From assembly GCF_013184745.1 (NCBI RefSeq), contig NZ_JAATVU010000044.1:1-47774 (forward strand): 47,774 nt of DNA, in the 5' to 3' direction. Under the pieces are notes generated by a model that was given only the letters and a program-made list of their open reading frames with translations, had not been told where the DNA came from and searched no databases. The stretch is from Mangrovicoccus sp. HB161399 (GTDB lineage: Bacteria; Pseudomonadota; Alphaproteobacteria; Rhodobacterales; Rhodobacteraceae). Shown one piece after another: positions 38,271 through 47,566 of this stretch. Position 1 is the stretch's first letter. Each line of letters begins with the position of its first letter. The position numbers and the translations under genes were made by a program.

Positions 38271-38605
38271 CCAGTTTCCCGCTCCTCTTTCTTCCATGCC
38301 TTCAAGCCGTCGGCGAAGACCTTCGGACCCTTATCCCCCAGCTTCCAGATGCCGCCGAAAGAATTACCAAAATCTTAAATTATCCAAGTTTACGTTAACG
38401 GAAGCCCTTTGGATCCGACATTTTTTCTGCACTGCGGCACCCTGGCGCGGATCATAATGCGCCTGCAGCATGAGTCGATTTGGAACCAAAAACCAGTTCT
38501 TCTCCGGAATACCCCACTCGACGGGGCGCAGCGAATCGGCTGGACAGCGGGGTCCGGGCAGCCGATCACGCAGCCCGACCCGAAGCCACGCCGGATCATG
38601 TAGGC
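38271..38605. other. Divergent, partly AT-rich spacer before cbiB
   Basis: Positions about 38358-38402 are strikingly AT-rich for this genome and probably hold promoters for the divergent receiver and cbiB genes. I looked for a cobalamin riboswitch before cbiB and saw no B12-box-like sequence. The remainder has no supported gene. Confidence 0.5.
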
Positions 38606-39541
38606 ATGATAACGACTCACGCCGCCTGCCTTGCTGCAGCGCTGATAATTGACGCCCTGCTCGGTGAACCCGACTTCCTCTGGCGCCGCCTGCCCCATCC
38701 GGCCGTGCTGATGGGCCGGGCCGTGTCCGCGCTCGACCGCGGCTGGAACCGCGGCAGCGCCCGCCGGATCAAGGGGGTGGCCGCGCTCCTCGTCCTCGTC
38801 ACCGGCGCCTTCGGGCTCGGACTGGCGATCGAGGCCCTGCCCCTCGGGCCGGTCTGGTCGGTGCTCTGCGCCGCGGTGCTGCTGGCGCAGAAGAGCCTCT
38901 GCCAGCATGTCGCTGCGGTTGCCGCCGCGCTGCGGCAGGGGCTCCCCGAGGGACGGCAGGCCGTGGCGATGATCGTCGGCCGCGACACGCGCGACATGGA
39001 TGCCTCCGCCATCGGCCGCGGCGCGATCGAGAGCGCGGCGGAGAACCTCTCGGACGGCGTCGTCGCCCCCGCCTTCTGGTACCTGCTGCTCGGCCTGCCG
39101 GGCATCCTCGCCTACAAGGCCGTGAACACCGCCGACAGCATGATCGGCTACCGCACGCCCCGCCACGAGGCCTTCGGCTGGGCCGCCGCGCGCTTCGACG
39201 ATCTCGTCAACCTCGTCCCGGCGCGGCTGACCGCGCTGATCATCGCCGCGCTCTGGTCGCTCTGGGGCGCGGCGGGCGCGATCATTGCCGAGGCGCGGCG
39301 CCACCGCTCGCCCAATGCCGGCTGGCCCGAGGCCGCCGCCTCCCGGGCGCTCGGCATCGCGCTCTCGGGACCGCGCAGCTATGACGGGGTGATGCGCGAC
39401 TATCCCTACGTGAATCCGGAGGGCAAGCGCGAGATCGGCGCCGCGGAAATCGACGCCTCGGTCGGGCTGCTCTGGCGCGTCTGGGCGGCGCTGCTCGGCC
39501 TGGCCTTGCTCATCGCGGCAATCGCCCCAGCTATCCGGTGA
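38606..39541 (+). CDS. cbiB: Adenosylcobinamide-phosphate synthase
   Basis: A 311-residue membrane enzyme (CbiB/CobD type) that attaches aminopropanol phosphate to adenosylcobyric acid late in vitamin B12 synthesis. Family features: LIIDALLGEPDFLWRRLPHP at the start, IVGRDTRDMD, AIESAAENLSDGVVAPAFWY, YKAVNTADSMIGY and RFDDLVNLVPARL. About five helices. It is isolated from other cob genes in this window. Start chosen at MITTHAACL, the usual length. Confidence 0.93.
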   Translation: MITTHAACLAAALIIDALLGEPDFLWRRLPHPAVLMGRAVSALDRGWNRGSARRIKGVAALLVLVTGAFGLGLAIEALPLGPVWSVLCAAVLLAQKSLCQHVAAVAAALRQGLPEGRQAVAMIVGRDTRDMDASAIGRGAIESAAENLSDGVVAPAFWYLLLGLPGILAYKAVNTADSMIGYRTPRHEAFGWAAARFDDLVNLVPARLTALIIAALWSLWGAAGAIIAEARRHRSPNAGWPEAAASRALGIALSGPRSYDGVMRDYPYVNPEGKREIGAAEIDASVGLLWRVWAALLGLALLIAAIAPAIR

Positions 39542-39595
39542 CGCCCCCGGCCGCCGCATGGTAGACGGGGGCAGAGCCGGATCCAGGAGCCTCCC

Positions 39596-40759
39596 ATGCG
39601 CCACGCCCTCTCTTCCCTATGCCTCGTGCTCGCGGCCGGAACCGCCCAGGCCCAGTGCGGCGGCAGCTTTTCCTCGTTCCTTTCAGGCTTCAAGCAGGAG
39701 GCCGTCGCCCGCGGGCATTCCGCCGCCAATGTCGACCGCTTCCTCGCCAATGCGCGCCAGGATCAGAAGGTGCTGAATGCCGACCGCGCGCAGGGCATCT
39801 TCCGGATGAACTTCACCGATTTCGCGCGGCGGGTGATCAGCGCCAACCGCATGCAGAACGGCCAGCGCAACGCGCAGAAATACGCCTCCACCTTCGCTTC
39901 GATCCAGCGGCAATACGGCGTGCCCAAGGGCATCCTTCTGGCCTTCTGGGCGCTGGAAACCGATTACGGCCAGGTGCAGGGCGACTTCAACACGCTCAAC
40001 GCGCTGCTGACGCTGGCTCATGACTGCCGCCGCCCCGAGCTGTTCCGCCCGCAGGCCTTCGCCGCGCTGACGCTGTACGAGCGCGGCGATTTCGACCCCG
40101 TCCGCACCACCGGCGCCTGGGCGGGCGAGATCGGCCAGGTGCAGATGCTGCCCGCCGACATCCTGGAAAACGGCGTCGACGGCGACGGCAACGGCCATGT
40201 TGACCTGAAGGGCTCCTCGGTGGATGCGCTCCATTCCGGTGCGAAGATGCTGCGCTCGCTGGGCTGGCGGCCGAACGAGCCATGGCTGCAGGAGGTCACC
40301 GTGCCGTCGAACCTCGACTGGTCCAAGTCCGGGCTCGACCACCAGCTTTCCACCCGCGACTGGGCCAGGATGGGCGTGAAGCCGCGCCAGGGCGACCTCG
40401 CCGGGCTCCCGGCCTCGCTGCTGCTGCCCGAGGGACGCAACGGACCGGCCTTCCTCGCCTATCCGAATTTCCGCGTGCTATTCGAATGGAACCAGAGCTT
40501 CGTCTACGTGACCACCGCGGCCTATTTCGCCACCCGTCTGGAGGGCGCGCCGGTCTTCGCCGCCGGAAACCCCTCGCCGCCGCTCTCCGGCAACGAGATG
40601 GTGGCCCTGCAGAAGAAGCTTGCCGCGCGCGGCCACGATGTCGGCGGCATTGACGGCATCCTCGGCGAGAAGACCCGCGAGGCGGTGCAGAAGGAGCAGA
40701 TCCGGCTGGGCTTGCCGGCGGATGCATGGCCGACGCGCGACCTGCTGAACCGGCTCTGA
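39596..40759 (+). CDS. MltB-type lytic murein transglycosylase with peptidoglycan-binding domain
   Basis: A 387-residue exported enzyme that cleaves peptidoglycan to 1,6-anhydroMurNAc ends. Signal peptide MRHALSSLCLVLAAGTAQAQ; the catalytic Glu is in AFWALETDYGQ (Glu121); EIGQVQMLPADIL and GVDGDGNGHVDL are family segments. The C-terminal 60 residues are a PG_binding_1 domain (NEMVALQKKLAARGHDVGGI...ILGEKTREAVQ). Its anhydro products would feed AnmK, encoded 0.6 kb downstream on the other strand. Confidence 0.92.
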   Translation: MRHALSSLCLVLAAGTAQAQCGGSFSSFLSGFKQEAVARGHSAANVDRFLANARQDQKVLNADRAQGIFRMNFTDFARRVISANRMQNGQRNAQKYASTFASIQRQYGVPKGILLAFWALETDYGQVQGDFNTLNALLTLAHDCRRPELFRPQAFAALTLYERGDFDPVRTTGAWAGEIGQVQMLPADILENGVDGDGNGHVDLKGSSVDALHSGAKMLRSLGWRPNEPWLQEVTVPSNLDWSKSGLDHQLSTRDWARMGVKPRQGDLAGLPASLLLPEGRNGPAFLAYPNFRVLFEWNQSFVYVTTAAYFATRLEGAPVFAAGNPSPPLSGNEMVALQKKLAARGHDVGGIDGILGEKTREAVQKEQIRLGLPADAWPTRDLLNRL

Positions 40760-41176
40760 GCCAGTTGCGGCGGCAGCCCCGGGAGGATGACGGGCGCAAC
40801 GGCGGATGACCGCGTGGCGCCAGCCGCTGCAAGCGTACCGACCTGCGCGGCACATCGGCCGGCGCCGCGCCTGCGGCGGAAACCGGAACCCGGAGTGCAG
40901 GCAGCCGCACGCGATCCTGCCGGGCATGCCGTTCGACGCTGCTGCCGGCAGAAAATGCATGGATTGGCCCCGCCCGCCGCCGACTCCGCATGCCGACGGG
41001 CTTGTGGAAGGGCAGAGATCCCATTGCCCATGGGCAGCGGACAGGCACCGGCATTTGGCGCCTTGCCGCGGAAACGCGGCCCAGGTCCGGCAGTCCGCCT
41101 GCCGGACCAGCGGCAGCTGCCACCGGCGGCCGCACCCCCGAGGGGGATGCATCGCTGTTTTCTTCTGGGAATACAG
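40760..41176. other. Gene-free stretch between the transglycosylase and tRNA-Lys
   Basis: About 415 bp with no frame resembling a known protein on either strand and no strong terminator. A near-palindrome CCATTGCCCATGGG is at about 41021-41034. I see nothing else. Confidence 0.5.
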
Positions 41177-41252
41177 TGGTGAGCCGTACAGGATTCGAAC
41201 CTGTGACCCACTGATTAAAAGTCAGTTGCTCTACCAACTGAGCTAACGGCCC
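41177..41252 (-). tRNA. tRNA-Lys (anticodon UUU)
   Basis: Read on the minus strand: acceptor GGGCCGT pairs with ACGGCTC, D arm GCTCAGTTGGTAGAGC, anticodon stem ACTGA/TCAGT around loop CTTTTAA (anticodon TTT), T arm ACAGG TTCGAAT CCTGT, and an encoded CCA. All four stems fold fully. It reads AAA/AAG lysine codons. Confidence 0.97.
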
Positions 41253-41265
41253 ACTGTGTCCGGGC

Positions 41266-41294
41266 TCTCTAAGGATGCCTGCCGGCCCCGTCAA
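41266..41294 (-). promoter_or_regulatory. tRNA-Lys promoter
   Basis: TTGACG (41289-41294), 17 bp, TAGAGA (41266-41271) on the minus strand; the predicted start lies about 7 nt before the mature tRNA 5' end. The same -10 is used before rpmI. Confidence 0.7.
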
Positions 41295-41341
41295 GCGGGT
41301 TCATGACGGTTCTGCGAAAAATCCCCGAAGCTTGCGCAACG

Positions 41342-42460
41342 TCAGCCCTCCGGCGTGCCAGGCCAGGAAATGCGCCCGCCCGGAACCGGCTCCGGCGCAC
41401 CGGTCGTGCCCGGCCCCGACAGCGGCAGGCCGTGCAGCGCGCGCACCGCCAGATAGGCGAAGGCCTGCGCCTCCAGCATGTCGCCGTCGAGCCCGACTGC
41501 CTCCACCGGCACCACCTCGCAGGGCAGGAGCTCCGCCAGAGCCGCCATCATCGCCGCGTTGTGGCGCCCGCCACCGGTCACCAGCAGCTGCGCCGGTACG
41601 GACGGGCACCAGACCATCCCGGCCGCCACCGACTCGGCGACGAACCGGACCAGCGTGGCGGCGGCATCGGCATCGCTCATCCCCATCACCCGCTCGGCGA
41701 GATCCGGGAAGGCGTCGCGGTCGAGGCTCTTCGGCGGCGGCCGCTGGAAGAAGCGGTGCGCCAGCATGTCGACCACCGTGTTGACATGCGCCCGGCCCGA
41801 GGCCGCAAGCGCGCCGCCGCGGTCCTGCGTCCAGCCCAGCCGCCGTTCCACCAGGTCGTTGACCGGCGCATTGGCGGGCCCGGTGTCGAACGCCAGCAGC
41901 GCGCCCGGCGCGAAGGGATCCTCCGCCGCCGGATTCACCCAGGTGAGATTGCCGACGCCGCCGAGATTGAGGAAGGCAACCGGCGCCTCCGCCTTGATCC
42001 AGCGCGCCAGCGCCCAGTGGAAGACCGGCGCCAGCGGCGCGCCCTCCCCGCCCGCGCGGATATCGGCCGAACGGAAATCCCAGACCACCGGCCGCCCGGT
42101 GGCATCGGCAATCGCCTGTCCGTCCCCGGCCTGGTGGGTGCCCCGCCCGCGCGGCTCGTGCGCGAAGGTCTGGCCGTGGAATCCGATCAGCTCCGCATCG
42201 GCAAATGTCCTGAGCAGGTCGACATGCGCCGCCGTCACCAGCTCCGCCGCCGACTCCACGCCCTCTTCGCCGGGCCAGCGCCCCAGCGCCGCGCGCAGCA
42301 CGGCCGCCTCGTTCGCGCCGTAGGCGCGGTACCCGGTCTGCCCGAATCCGCGGATCTCCACGCCGTCCGTGACCAGCACCGCAGCATCGACCCCGTCCAG
42401 CGATGTCCCCGACATCGTGCCGAGCGCCCGCACCGCGCCAGAGGCCTTTTCCTCTTCCAT
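41342..42460 (-). CDS. anmK: Anhydro-N-acetylmuramic acid kinase
   Basis: A 372-residue kinase that opens and phosphorylates 1,6-anhydroMurNAc from recycled peptidoglycan. The ATP-binding start is [17 protein letters not shown] (about residues 12-28), [12 protein letters not shown] follows, then [30 protein letters not shown] and [14 protein letters not shown]. The start MEEEKASG keeps family length. Divergent from tyrS with a 42-bp gap, so their promoters must overlap. Confidence 0.94.
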   Translation of the reverse strand: MEEEKASGAVRALGTMSGTSLDGVDAAVLVTDGVEIRGFGQTGYRAYGANEAAVLRAALGRWPGEEGVESAAELVTAAHVDLLRTFADAELIGFHGQTFAHEPRGRGTHQAGDGQAIADATGRPVVWDFRSADIRAGGEGAPLAPVFHWALARWIKAEAPVAFLNLGGVGNLTWVNPAAEDPFAPGALLAFDTGPANAPVNDLVERRLGWTQDRGGALAASGRAHVNTVVDMLAHRFFQRPPPKSLDRDAFPDLAERVMGMSDADAAATLVRFVAESVAAGMVWCPSVPAQLLVTGGGRHNAAMMAALAELLPCEVVPVEAVGLDGDMLEAQAFAYLAVRALHGLPLSGPGTTGAPEPVPGGRISWPGTPEG

Positions 42461-42502
42461 CGAACCCCCTATACCCCGCCCATCCGAAAAAGGGCGACAA
42501 CG

Positions 42503-43780
42503 ATGACCTATACTCCCAGATCCGAGTTTCTCAATGTCATGCAGTCGCGCGGCTACATGGCGGACTGCACCGACCTGCAGGGGCTTGACGACGCGCTGAC
42601 CAAGGGAGTGGTCACCGCCTATATCGGATATGACGCAACGGCAGCCTCGCTGCATGTCGGCCACCTGCTGAACATCATGATGCTGCGCTGGCTGCAGAAG
42701 ACCGGGCACCGCCCGCTGACCCTGATGGGCGGCGGCACCACCAAGGTGGGCGATCCGTCCTTCCGCTCCGACGAGCGGCCGCTCCTGGGCCCCGAGCAGA
42801 TCGAGGCGAACATCCGCGGCATGCAGAAGGTCTTCGCGCGCTACCTGGAGTACAACGACAAGGCGGGCACCCCGGTCGCCTCTGGCGGCAACAAGGCGCT
42901 GATGCGCAACAATGCCGAGTGGCTGGACAGCCTGAACTACCTCGACTTCCTGCGCGACATCGGCCGCCATTTCTCGGTCAACCGCATGCTGAGCTTCGAG
43001 TCGGTGAAATCGCGCCTCGACCGCGAGCAGTCGCTGTCGTTCCTCGAATTCAACTACATGATCCTGCAGGCCTACGACTTCCTGGAGCTGAACCGCCGCT
43101 ACGGCTGCGTGCTGCAGATGGGCGGGTCCGACCAGTGGGGCAACATCGTCAACGGCATCGACCTGACCCGCCGCGTTCTCGACCGCGAGATCTACGGCCT
43201 GACCTCGCCGCTGCTGACCACCTCGGACGGGCGCAAGATGGGCAAGTCCGCGGGCGGCGCGGTCTGGCTGAACGGCGAGATGCTGTCGCCCTACGAATTC
43301 TGGCAGTTCTGGCGCAACACGACCGATGCCGATGTCGGCCGCTTCCTGAAGCTCTATACCGAGCTGCCGGTCGACGAATGCGACCGCCTGGGCGCGCTGG
43401 CCGGGTCCGAGATCAACGAGGGCAAGATCATCCTCGCCAACGAGGTGACGACGCTGCTGCACGGCGCCGAGGCGGCGGCGGCGGCCGAGGCCACCGCGCG
43501 CGAGGTGTTCGAGAAGGGCGGCGTCGGCGACGACCTGCCGACGCTGGAACTGTCGGCCGAGGAGGTCGGCGGCGGCATCTCGATCGTGCAGCTGATCGTG
43601 CGCACCGGGCTGGCGAAATCCGGCAAGGAGGCCAAGCGCCTGATCACCGACAACGGCGCGCGGCTGAACGACGAGCCGCTGACCGATGCCGGGCTGATGC
43701 TCGACGCGGCCGCGCTGTCGGCCCCGGTCAAGCTCTCGGCCGGCAAGAAGCGCCACGCGCTGGTGACCCTCGCGGTCTGA
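42503..43780 (+). CDS. tyrS: Tyrosyl-tRNA synthetase
   Basis: A 425-residue class I synthetase charging tRNA-Tyr. The HIGH motif is HVGH (51-54) in [23 protein letters not shown] is KMGKS (245-249); [14 protein letters not shown] lies between. The C-terminal S4-like RNA-binding domain follows ([20 protein letters not shown]). Length is typical of the bacterial TyrRS type with HVGH. Convergent with the LysE-type gene. Confidence 0.96.
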   Translation: MTYTPRSEFLNVMQSRGYMADCTDLQGLDDALTKGVVTAYIGYDATAASLHVGHLLNIMMLRWLQKTGHRPLTLMGGGTTKVGDPSFRSDERPLLGPEQIEANIRGMQKVFARYLEYNDKAGTPVASGGNKALMRNNAEWLDSLNYLDFLRDIGRHFSVNRMLSFESVKSRLDREQSLSFLEFNYMILQAYDFLELNRRYGCVLQMGGSDQWGNIVNGIDLTRRVLDREIYGLTSPLLTTSDGRKMGKSAGGAVWLNGEMLSPYEFWQFWRNTTDADVGRFLKLYTELPVDECDRLGALAGSEINEGKIILANEVTTLLHGAEAAAAAEATAREVFEKGGVGDDLPTLELSAEEVGGGISIVQLIVRTGLAKSGKEAKRLITDNGARLNDEPLTDAGLMLDAAALSAPVKLSAGKKRHALVTLAV

Positions 43781-43829
43781 TGCTGTCCCAGGGCGGGGCC
43801 GCAGGGCTCCGCCCGTCCCCCGCGGCGGC

Positions 43830-44456
43830 TCAGCCGCGGGCCAGAAGCAGGCGCAGCCCGCCATAGCCGAAGACCGCCGCCAGGCCGCCTTCGATCCAGC
43901 GCCGCGCCCGGGCATAGGCCCGCGCCATCGGCGGGGCCGAGAATGCCGCCGCATATCCTGAAAAGACGGCCAGCCCCAGCAGGGCGCAGCCGCCCACCAT
44001 CGCCTGCAGCGCATGGGGCGGCGCCTCCGGCCGCAGGCCCAGCGACAGGATGGCCGCCCAGCCGAGCACCGATTTGGGATTCGCCAGGTGCAGGAGCAGG
44101 CCCTTGCGGTAGAGCGCGCGCCGCGGCTCCGGGGCCGCCGCCATCCGCATCTCCCCCGGCGCCAGCGCGGCCAACGCCGATTTGCGCGCCAGCCAGAGCA
44201 GGTAGAGCCCGCCGCCGATCCGCACGGCATGCAGCGCCCCGGGATGTGCGGCAAGGACCGTCGAGATCCCGCAGGCGGCCAGCGCCGCCCAGGCCATGCT
44301 GCCGGTCATCACGCCGAGGACCAGCACCATCGCGGCCGCCCGGCCCTGGGTCATGGCCGTGCCGATGATCGCCATGTTGCTCGGCCCCGGACTCGCAGCC
44401 GCGATCAGGTAGGTGCCGTAGACCGGCAGAAGCAGCTGGAGGAAGTCGGATGTCAT
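43830..44456 (-). CDS. LysE/RhtB-family exporter
   Basis: A 208-residue membrane protein with about six helices. The hallmark [20 protein letters not shown] near residues 20-40 and the repeat partner [20 protein letters not shown] identify the LysE/RhtB amino-acid exporter family. Substrate unknown. The start [14 protein letters not shown] is the family N-terminus. A GC-rich imperfect hairpin lies between its stop and the tyrS stop. Divergent from marC over 229 bp. Confidence 0.88.
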   Translation of the reverse strand: MTSDFLQLLLPVYGTYLIAAASPGPSNMAIIGTAMTQGRAAAMVLVLGVMTGSMAWAALAACGISTVLAAHPGALHAVRIGGGLYLLWLARKSALAALAPGEMRMAAAPEPRRALYRKGLLLHLANPKSVLGWAAILSLGLRPEAPPHALQAMVGGCALLGLAVFSGYAAAFSAPPMARAYARARRWIEGGLAAVFGYGGLRLLLARG

Positions 44457-44685
44457 GGCGGGCTCCGGTCGGCGGGGTCTGCCGCCAGACTTGCCGCGGG
44501 ACGGCCGCCGGTCGAGCGGAAACTGCCCCCGGCCCGCCTGAAATCCTGCCGACGCGGAGGGAACGGGTAGCCGGCCTCCCGCGCGGGCGGCAAGGCGCCG
44601 CCGCGAAACCCGGCGCAGCGACAGTCCGCCCGTTGACCGGAAGCCCCCGGACCCGCAGGAATGGGGCCGGCGAAGGGATCGGGGC

Positions 44686-45330
44686 ATGGACCACATTTCT
44701 GCAATCAAGTTTTTCGGCGCGCTATTCGCGATCATGAATCCCTTCGTGAACCTGCCGGTGTTTCTCGGGCTGACCGACGGCTTCACCAAGAGCCTGCGCC
44801 GCTCGGTCGCGCTGCGGCTGGGGCTCTATTCCGCGGTGATGTGCGCCGCAACAGCGCTCGCCGGGTCGCCGATCCTGCGGCTCTTCGGCATTTCGGTCGA
44901 CGATTTCCGCGTGGCCGGCGGGCTCGTGCTGCTGCTGATCGCGCTCAACATGCTGCATGGCGAGGAAAGCAGCACCCATCACGGCAGCGAGGATGAACAG
45001 GACGGCTTCGCCCGCGCCAAGGAACTGGCCTTCTATCCGCTCACCTTCCCGATCATCGTCGGGCCGGGCACGATCACCACGCTGATCGTGTTCTCCGGGC
45101 AGGTGAAGACCCCGCTCGACATCGCGCTCTATGCCGGGGTTCTGGCCGCGGTGCTGGCGCTTCTGTGCACCGTTCTGCTCTTCGCCGGGCCGCTTGGCGC
45201 GCTGCTGGGCCAGACCGCGCGGGCGATCATGTCCCGCCTGATGGGCATGATCCTGGCCGCCATCGCCGTCAGCATGATCGCCGCCGGGCTACGGTCGCTT
45301 CTGCCCGGACTGGCCGGGGCGGCGTCGTGA
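44686..45330 (+). CDS. MarC-family membrane protein
   Basis: A 214-residue integral membrane protein with six helices. KFFGALFAIMNPFVNLPVFL, FRVAGGLVLLLIALNML, and FYPLTFPIIVGPGTITTLIV are MarC/UPF0056 signatures. Members are often called antibiotic resistance proteins, but the function is not proven. Its stop overlaps the GTG start of the methyltransferase gene (GTGA), so the two are coupled. Confidence 0.9.
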   Translation: MDHISAIKFFGALFAIMNPFVNLPVFLGLTDGFTKSLRRSVALRLGLYSAVMCAATALAGSPILRLFGISVDDFRVAGGLVLLLIALNMLHGEESSTHHGSEDEQDGFARAKELAFYPLTFPIIVGPGTITTLIVFSGQVKTPLDIALYAGVLAAVLALLCTVLLFAGPLGALLGQTARAIMSRLMGMILAAIAVSMIAAGLRSLLPGLAGAAS

Positions 45331-45947
45331 GGGACCCCCTCAAGTTCTGGAACAAGCTGGCCAAGCGCTATGCCGCCACGCCGGTGCGCGACGAGGCCGC
45401 CTACCGCGAGAAGCTGCGCCGCACGCGAAAATACCTGTCGGCGGACTCGCATCTGCTGGAGGCCGGCTGCGGCACCGGATCGACCGCGCTCGCCCATGCG
45501 CCCCATGTCTCCCATGTCGAGGCCACGGATTTCTCGCCGAACATGATCGAGATCGCGGAGCGAAAGCGCGCGGCTGCCGGGATCGTCAATGTCGCCTTCC
45601 GGACCGCCTGGTGGGACGAGCTGTCGGGCGAGTACGACGCGGTTCTGGCGCTGAACCTGTTCCATGTCCTGCCCCATCCGGACGCGGCGGTGGCGCATCT
45701 GGCCTCGCTGGTGAAGCCCGGCGGGGTGCTGGTCACCTCGACCACCTGCGTGGCGGACAACTCTGTCATCGCGCGGAAGCTGGCGCCGGTCTTCGCGATG
45801 ATAGGGGTCTTCCCGCCGATCTCGGTCTTCGGCCGCGACACCTATCTCGGCTGGCTCGAAGCCGCCGGGCTGGAGCCCGTCGAAAGCTGGCATCCCGGCC
45901 GCATGGCCGCCTGGTTCGACATCGCACGCCGCCCTGGAGCGGCCTGA
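45327..45947 (+). CDS. Class I SAM-dependent methyltransferase
   Basis: A 206-residue soluble methyltransferase. It starts at a GTG inside the marC stop (RDPLKFWNKLAKRYAATPV after the first residues). Motif I is LLEAGCGTGSTAL, followed by VEATDFSPNMIEIAERKR and YDAVLALNLFHVLPHPDAAV, then VKPGGVLVTSTTC. The C-terminal part has FPPISVFGRDTYLGWLEAAGL. Substrate unknown; perhaps a small molecule or lipid. Convergent with glyQ. Confidence 0.85.
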   Translation: MRDPLKFWNKLAKRYAATPVRDEAAYREKLRRTRKYLSADSHLLEAGCGTGSTALAHAPHVSHVEATDFSPNMIEIAERKRAAAGIVNVAFRTAWWDELSGEYDAVLALNLFHVLPHPDAAVAHLASLVKPGGVLVTSTTCVADNSVIARKLAPVFAMIGVFPPISVFGRDTYLGWLEAAGLEPVESWHPGRMAAWFDIARRPGAA

Positions 45948-46176
45948 CCGCTGCCACGCTCAGGAGAGACGGGACGGCCCTGCACTTGATGCGGCCCCGG
46001 ACCCGCCCATCGGCAGCCATTCCGCGCACGGTCCCGTCCGCATCAGGCCGGCCGGGAGCCTGTCCCCCTCCAAGCCACGACGGCAATGCCCTGCCGCACT
46101 CCGCATCGCGGCGGATGCCCGGCGAGCAGACGGCGCCCGAGGCGACCCGCCGCCCCGCCTGCAGACAGCGGCCAGG

Positions 46177-47097
46177 TCAGCCCGCGAAACCGCCCGCCTC
46201 GGTCTGCACGAAGGCGTCGGCGCACATCTTGGCCAGCGCCCGCACCCGGCCGATATAGGCCTGCCGCTCGGTGACCGAGATCACGCCGCGCGCGTCGAGC
46301 AGGTTGAACAGGTGGCTGGCCTTTATGCACTGGTCATAGGCCGGATGCGCCATCACGATGCGCTTGCCGGTCTTGGGATCGTCATATGGCGCGGCAAGGA
46401 TCGACTGGCACTCGGCCTCGGCATCCTCGAAATGCTGCAGCAGCTTCTCGGTGTCGGCCTGATCGAAGTTGAACCGGCTGTATTCGCCTTCGGTCTGGCG
46501 GAACACGTCGCCATAGGTCAGCGGCTGCGGCGATTGCGGATCGTTGAACGGCATGTCCATCACGTGGTCGATGTTCAGCACGTACATGGCGAGGCGCTCC
46601 AGCCCGTAGGTCAGCTCGCCCGAGACCGGCTTGCAGTCATGGCCGCCGACCTGCTGGAAATAGGTGAACTGGCTGACTTCCATGCCGTCGCACCAGACCT
46701 CCCAGCCAAGCCCCCAGGCGCCCAGGGTCGGGCTCTCCCAGTCGTCCTCGACAAAGCGGATATCGTGCAGATCCATCTCGATGCCGATGGCTTCCAGAGA
46801 GCCGAGGTACAGCTCCTGCAGGTTCGCGGGCGACGGCTTGATGAGCACCTGATACTGATAATAGTGCTGCAGCCGGTTCGGGTTCTCGCCGTAGCGCCCG
46901 TCGGTCGGCCGCCGCGACGGCTGCACATAGGCCGCCGCCCAGGGCTTCGAGCCGAGCGCCCGCAGCGTGGTCGCCGGATGGAAGGTGCCCGCACCGACCT
47001 CCATGTCATAGGGCTGCAGCACGGCGCAGCCCTGGCGCGCCCAATAGGCCTGGAGGCGCATCAGGATATCCTGGAAGCAGGTGGGGCGGTCGGTCAT
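46177..47097 (-). CDS. glyQ: Glycyl-tRNA synthetase alpha subunit
   Basis: A 306-residue class II synthetase subunit that holds the glycine and ATP site of the alpha2beta2 enzyme. [38 protein letters not shown] and [19 protein letters not shown] are conserved, as is [19 protein letters not shown]. The beta subunit gene glyS is not next to it: downstream lies 229 bp without a gene and then a convergent methyltransferase. It has its own promoter (47124-47152). Confidence 0.97.
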   Translation of the reverse strand: MTDRPTCFQDILMRLQAYWARQGCAVLQPYDMEVGAGTFHPATTLRALGSKPWAAAYVQPSRRPTDGRYGENPNRLQHYYQYQVLIKPSPANLQELYLGSLEAIGIEMDLHDIRFVEDDWESPTLGAWGLGWEVWCDGMEVSQFTYFQQVGGHDCKPVSGELTYGLERLAMYVLNIDHVMDMPFNDPQSPQPLTYGDVFRQTEGEYSRFNFDQADTEKLLQHFEDAEAECQSILAAPYDDPKTGKRIVMAHPAYDQCIKASHLFNLLDARGVISVTERQAYIGRVRALAKMCADAFVQTEAGGFAG

Positions 47098-47123
47098 GGC
47101 GGGCCTCTTTTCTCGTCGCAGGC

Positions 47124-47152
47124 GGTGTAGGCAAAGCGCGGCCCGCGGTCAA
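47124..47152 (-). promoter_or_regulatory. glyQ promoter
   Basis: TTGACC (47147-47152), 17 bp, TACACC (47124-47129) on the minus strand, giving a short leader of about 20 nt that contains AGAGG before the ATG. Confidence 0.6.
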
Positions 47153-47287
47153 TCCAGCCGGAAGGGCCGCCAGCGCTTGACACCGCGCTGCCGGGGCGGC
47201 GAGCTTGGCCAAACTTGAACGATAGAGGTGGTCGCGGGATTTCGGACCAGGTGTTAAGCTGTAGCGCCTGACGAAGACTGACCCGAG

Positions 47288-47566
47288 ATGACGAAACGAA
47301 AACGCTATTCAGCGGAGTTCAAAGCGAACGTGGCCTTCGAGGCCATCCGCGAGGAACTGACGACGGCCGAGCTGGCTAAAAGGTACGCTGTCCACCCCAC
47401 CATGATCAATCAGCGGGTGGAAACGGACGGCGATTGACAACATGGAGTCGGCCTTCGGCGCTCAGGCGACAGCCGATCCGACGATATCGGCCGCCGAGGT
47501 CGAGAGGCTGCACGCCAAGATTGGGCAGCTGGTCGTGGAACGGGATTTTTTGTCGGAAGCCTCTAG
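47288..47566 (+). pseudogene. IS3-family orfA, frameshifted and interrupted
   Basis: The first frame reads MTKRKRYSAEFKANVAFEAI ... AELAKRYAVHPTMIN, a classic IS3 OrfA with helix-turn-helix, and stops at 47437. From 47418 the next frame continues WKRTAIDNMESAFGAQ ... AEVERLHAKIGQLVVERDFL, the expected leucine-zipper end. About four extra bases near 47414-47417 explain the shift. The frame is then cut at about 47566 by the end of an IS5-family element. Its left IS end is probably near 47214-47216 (TGAACGATAGAGGT). Confidence 0.85.

Noticed and set aside
38300-38605. Cobalamin riboswitch before cbiB
   Set aside because: No B12-box-like sequence or the expected conserved core seen; the spacer is short and partly AT-rich promoter-like DNA.
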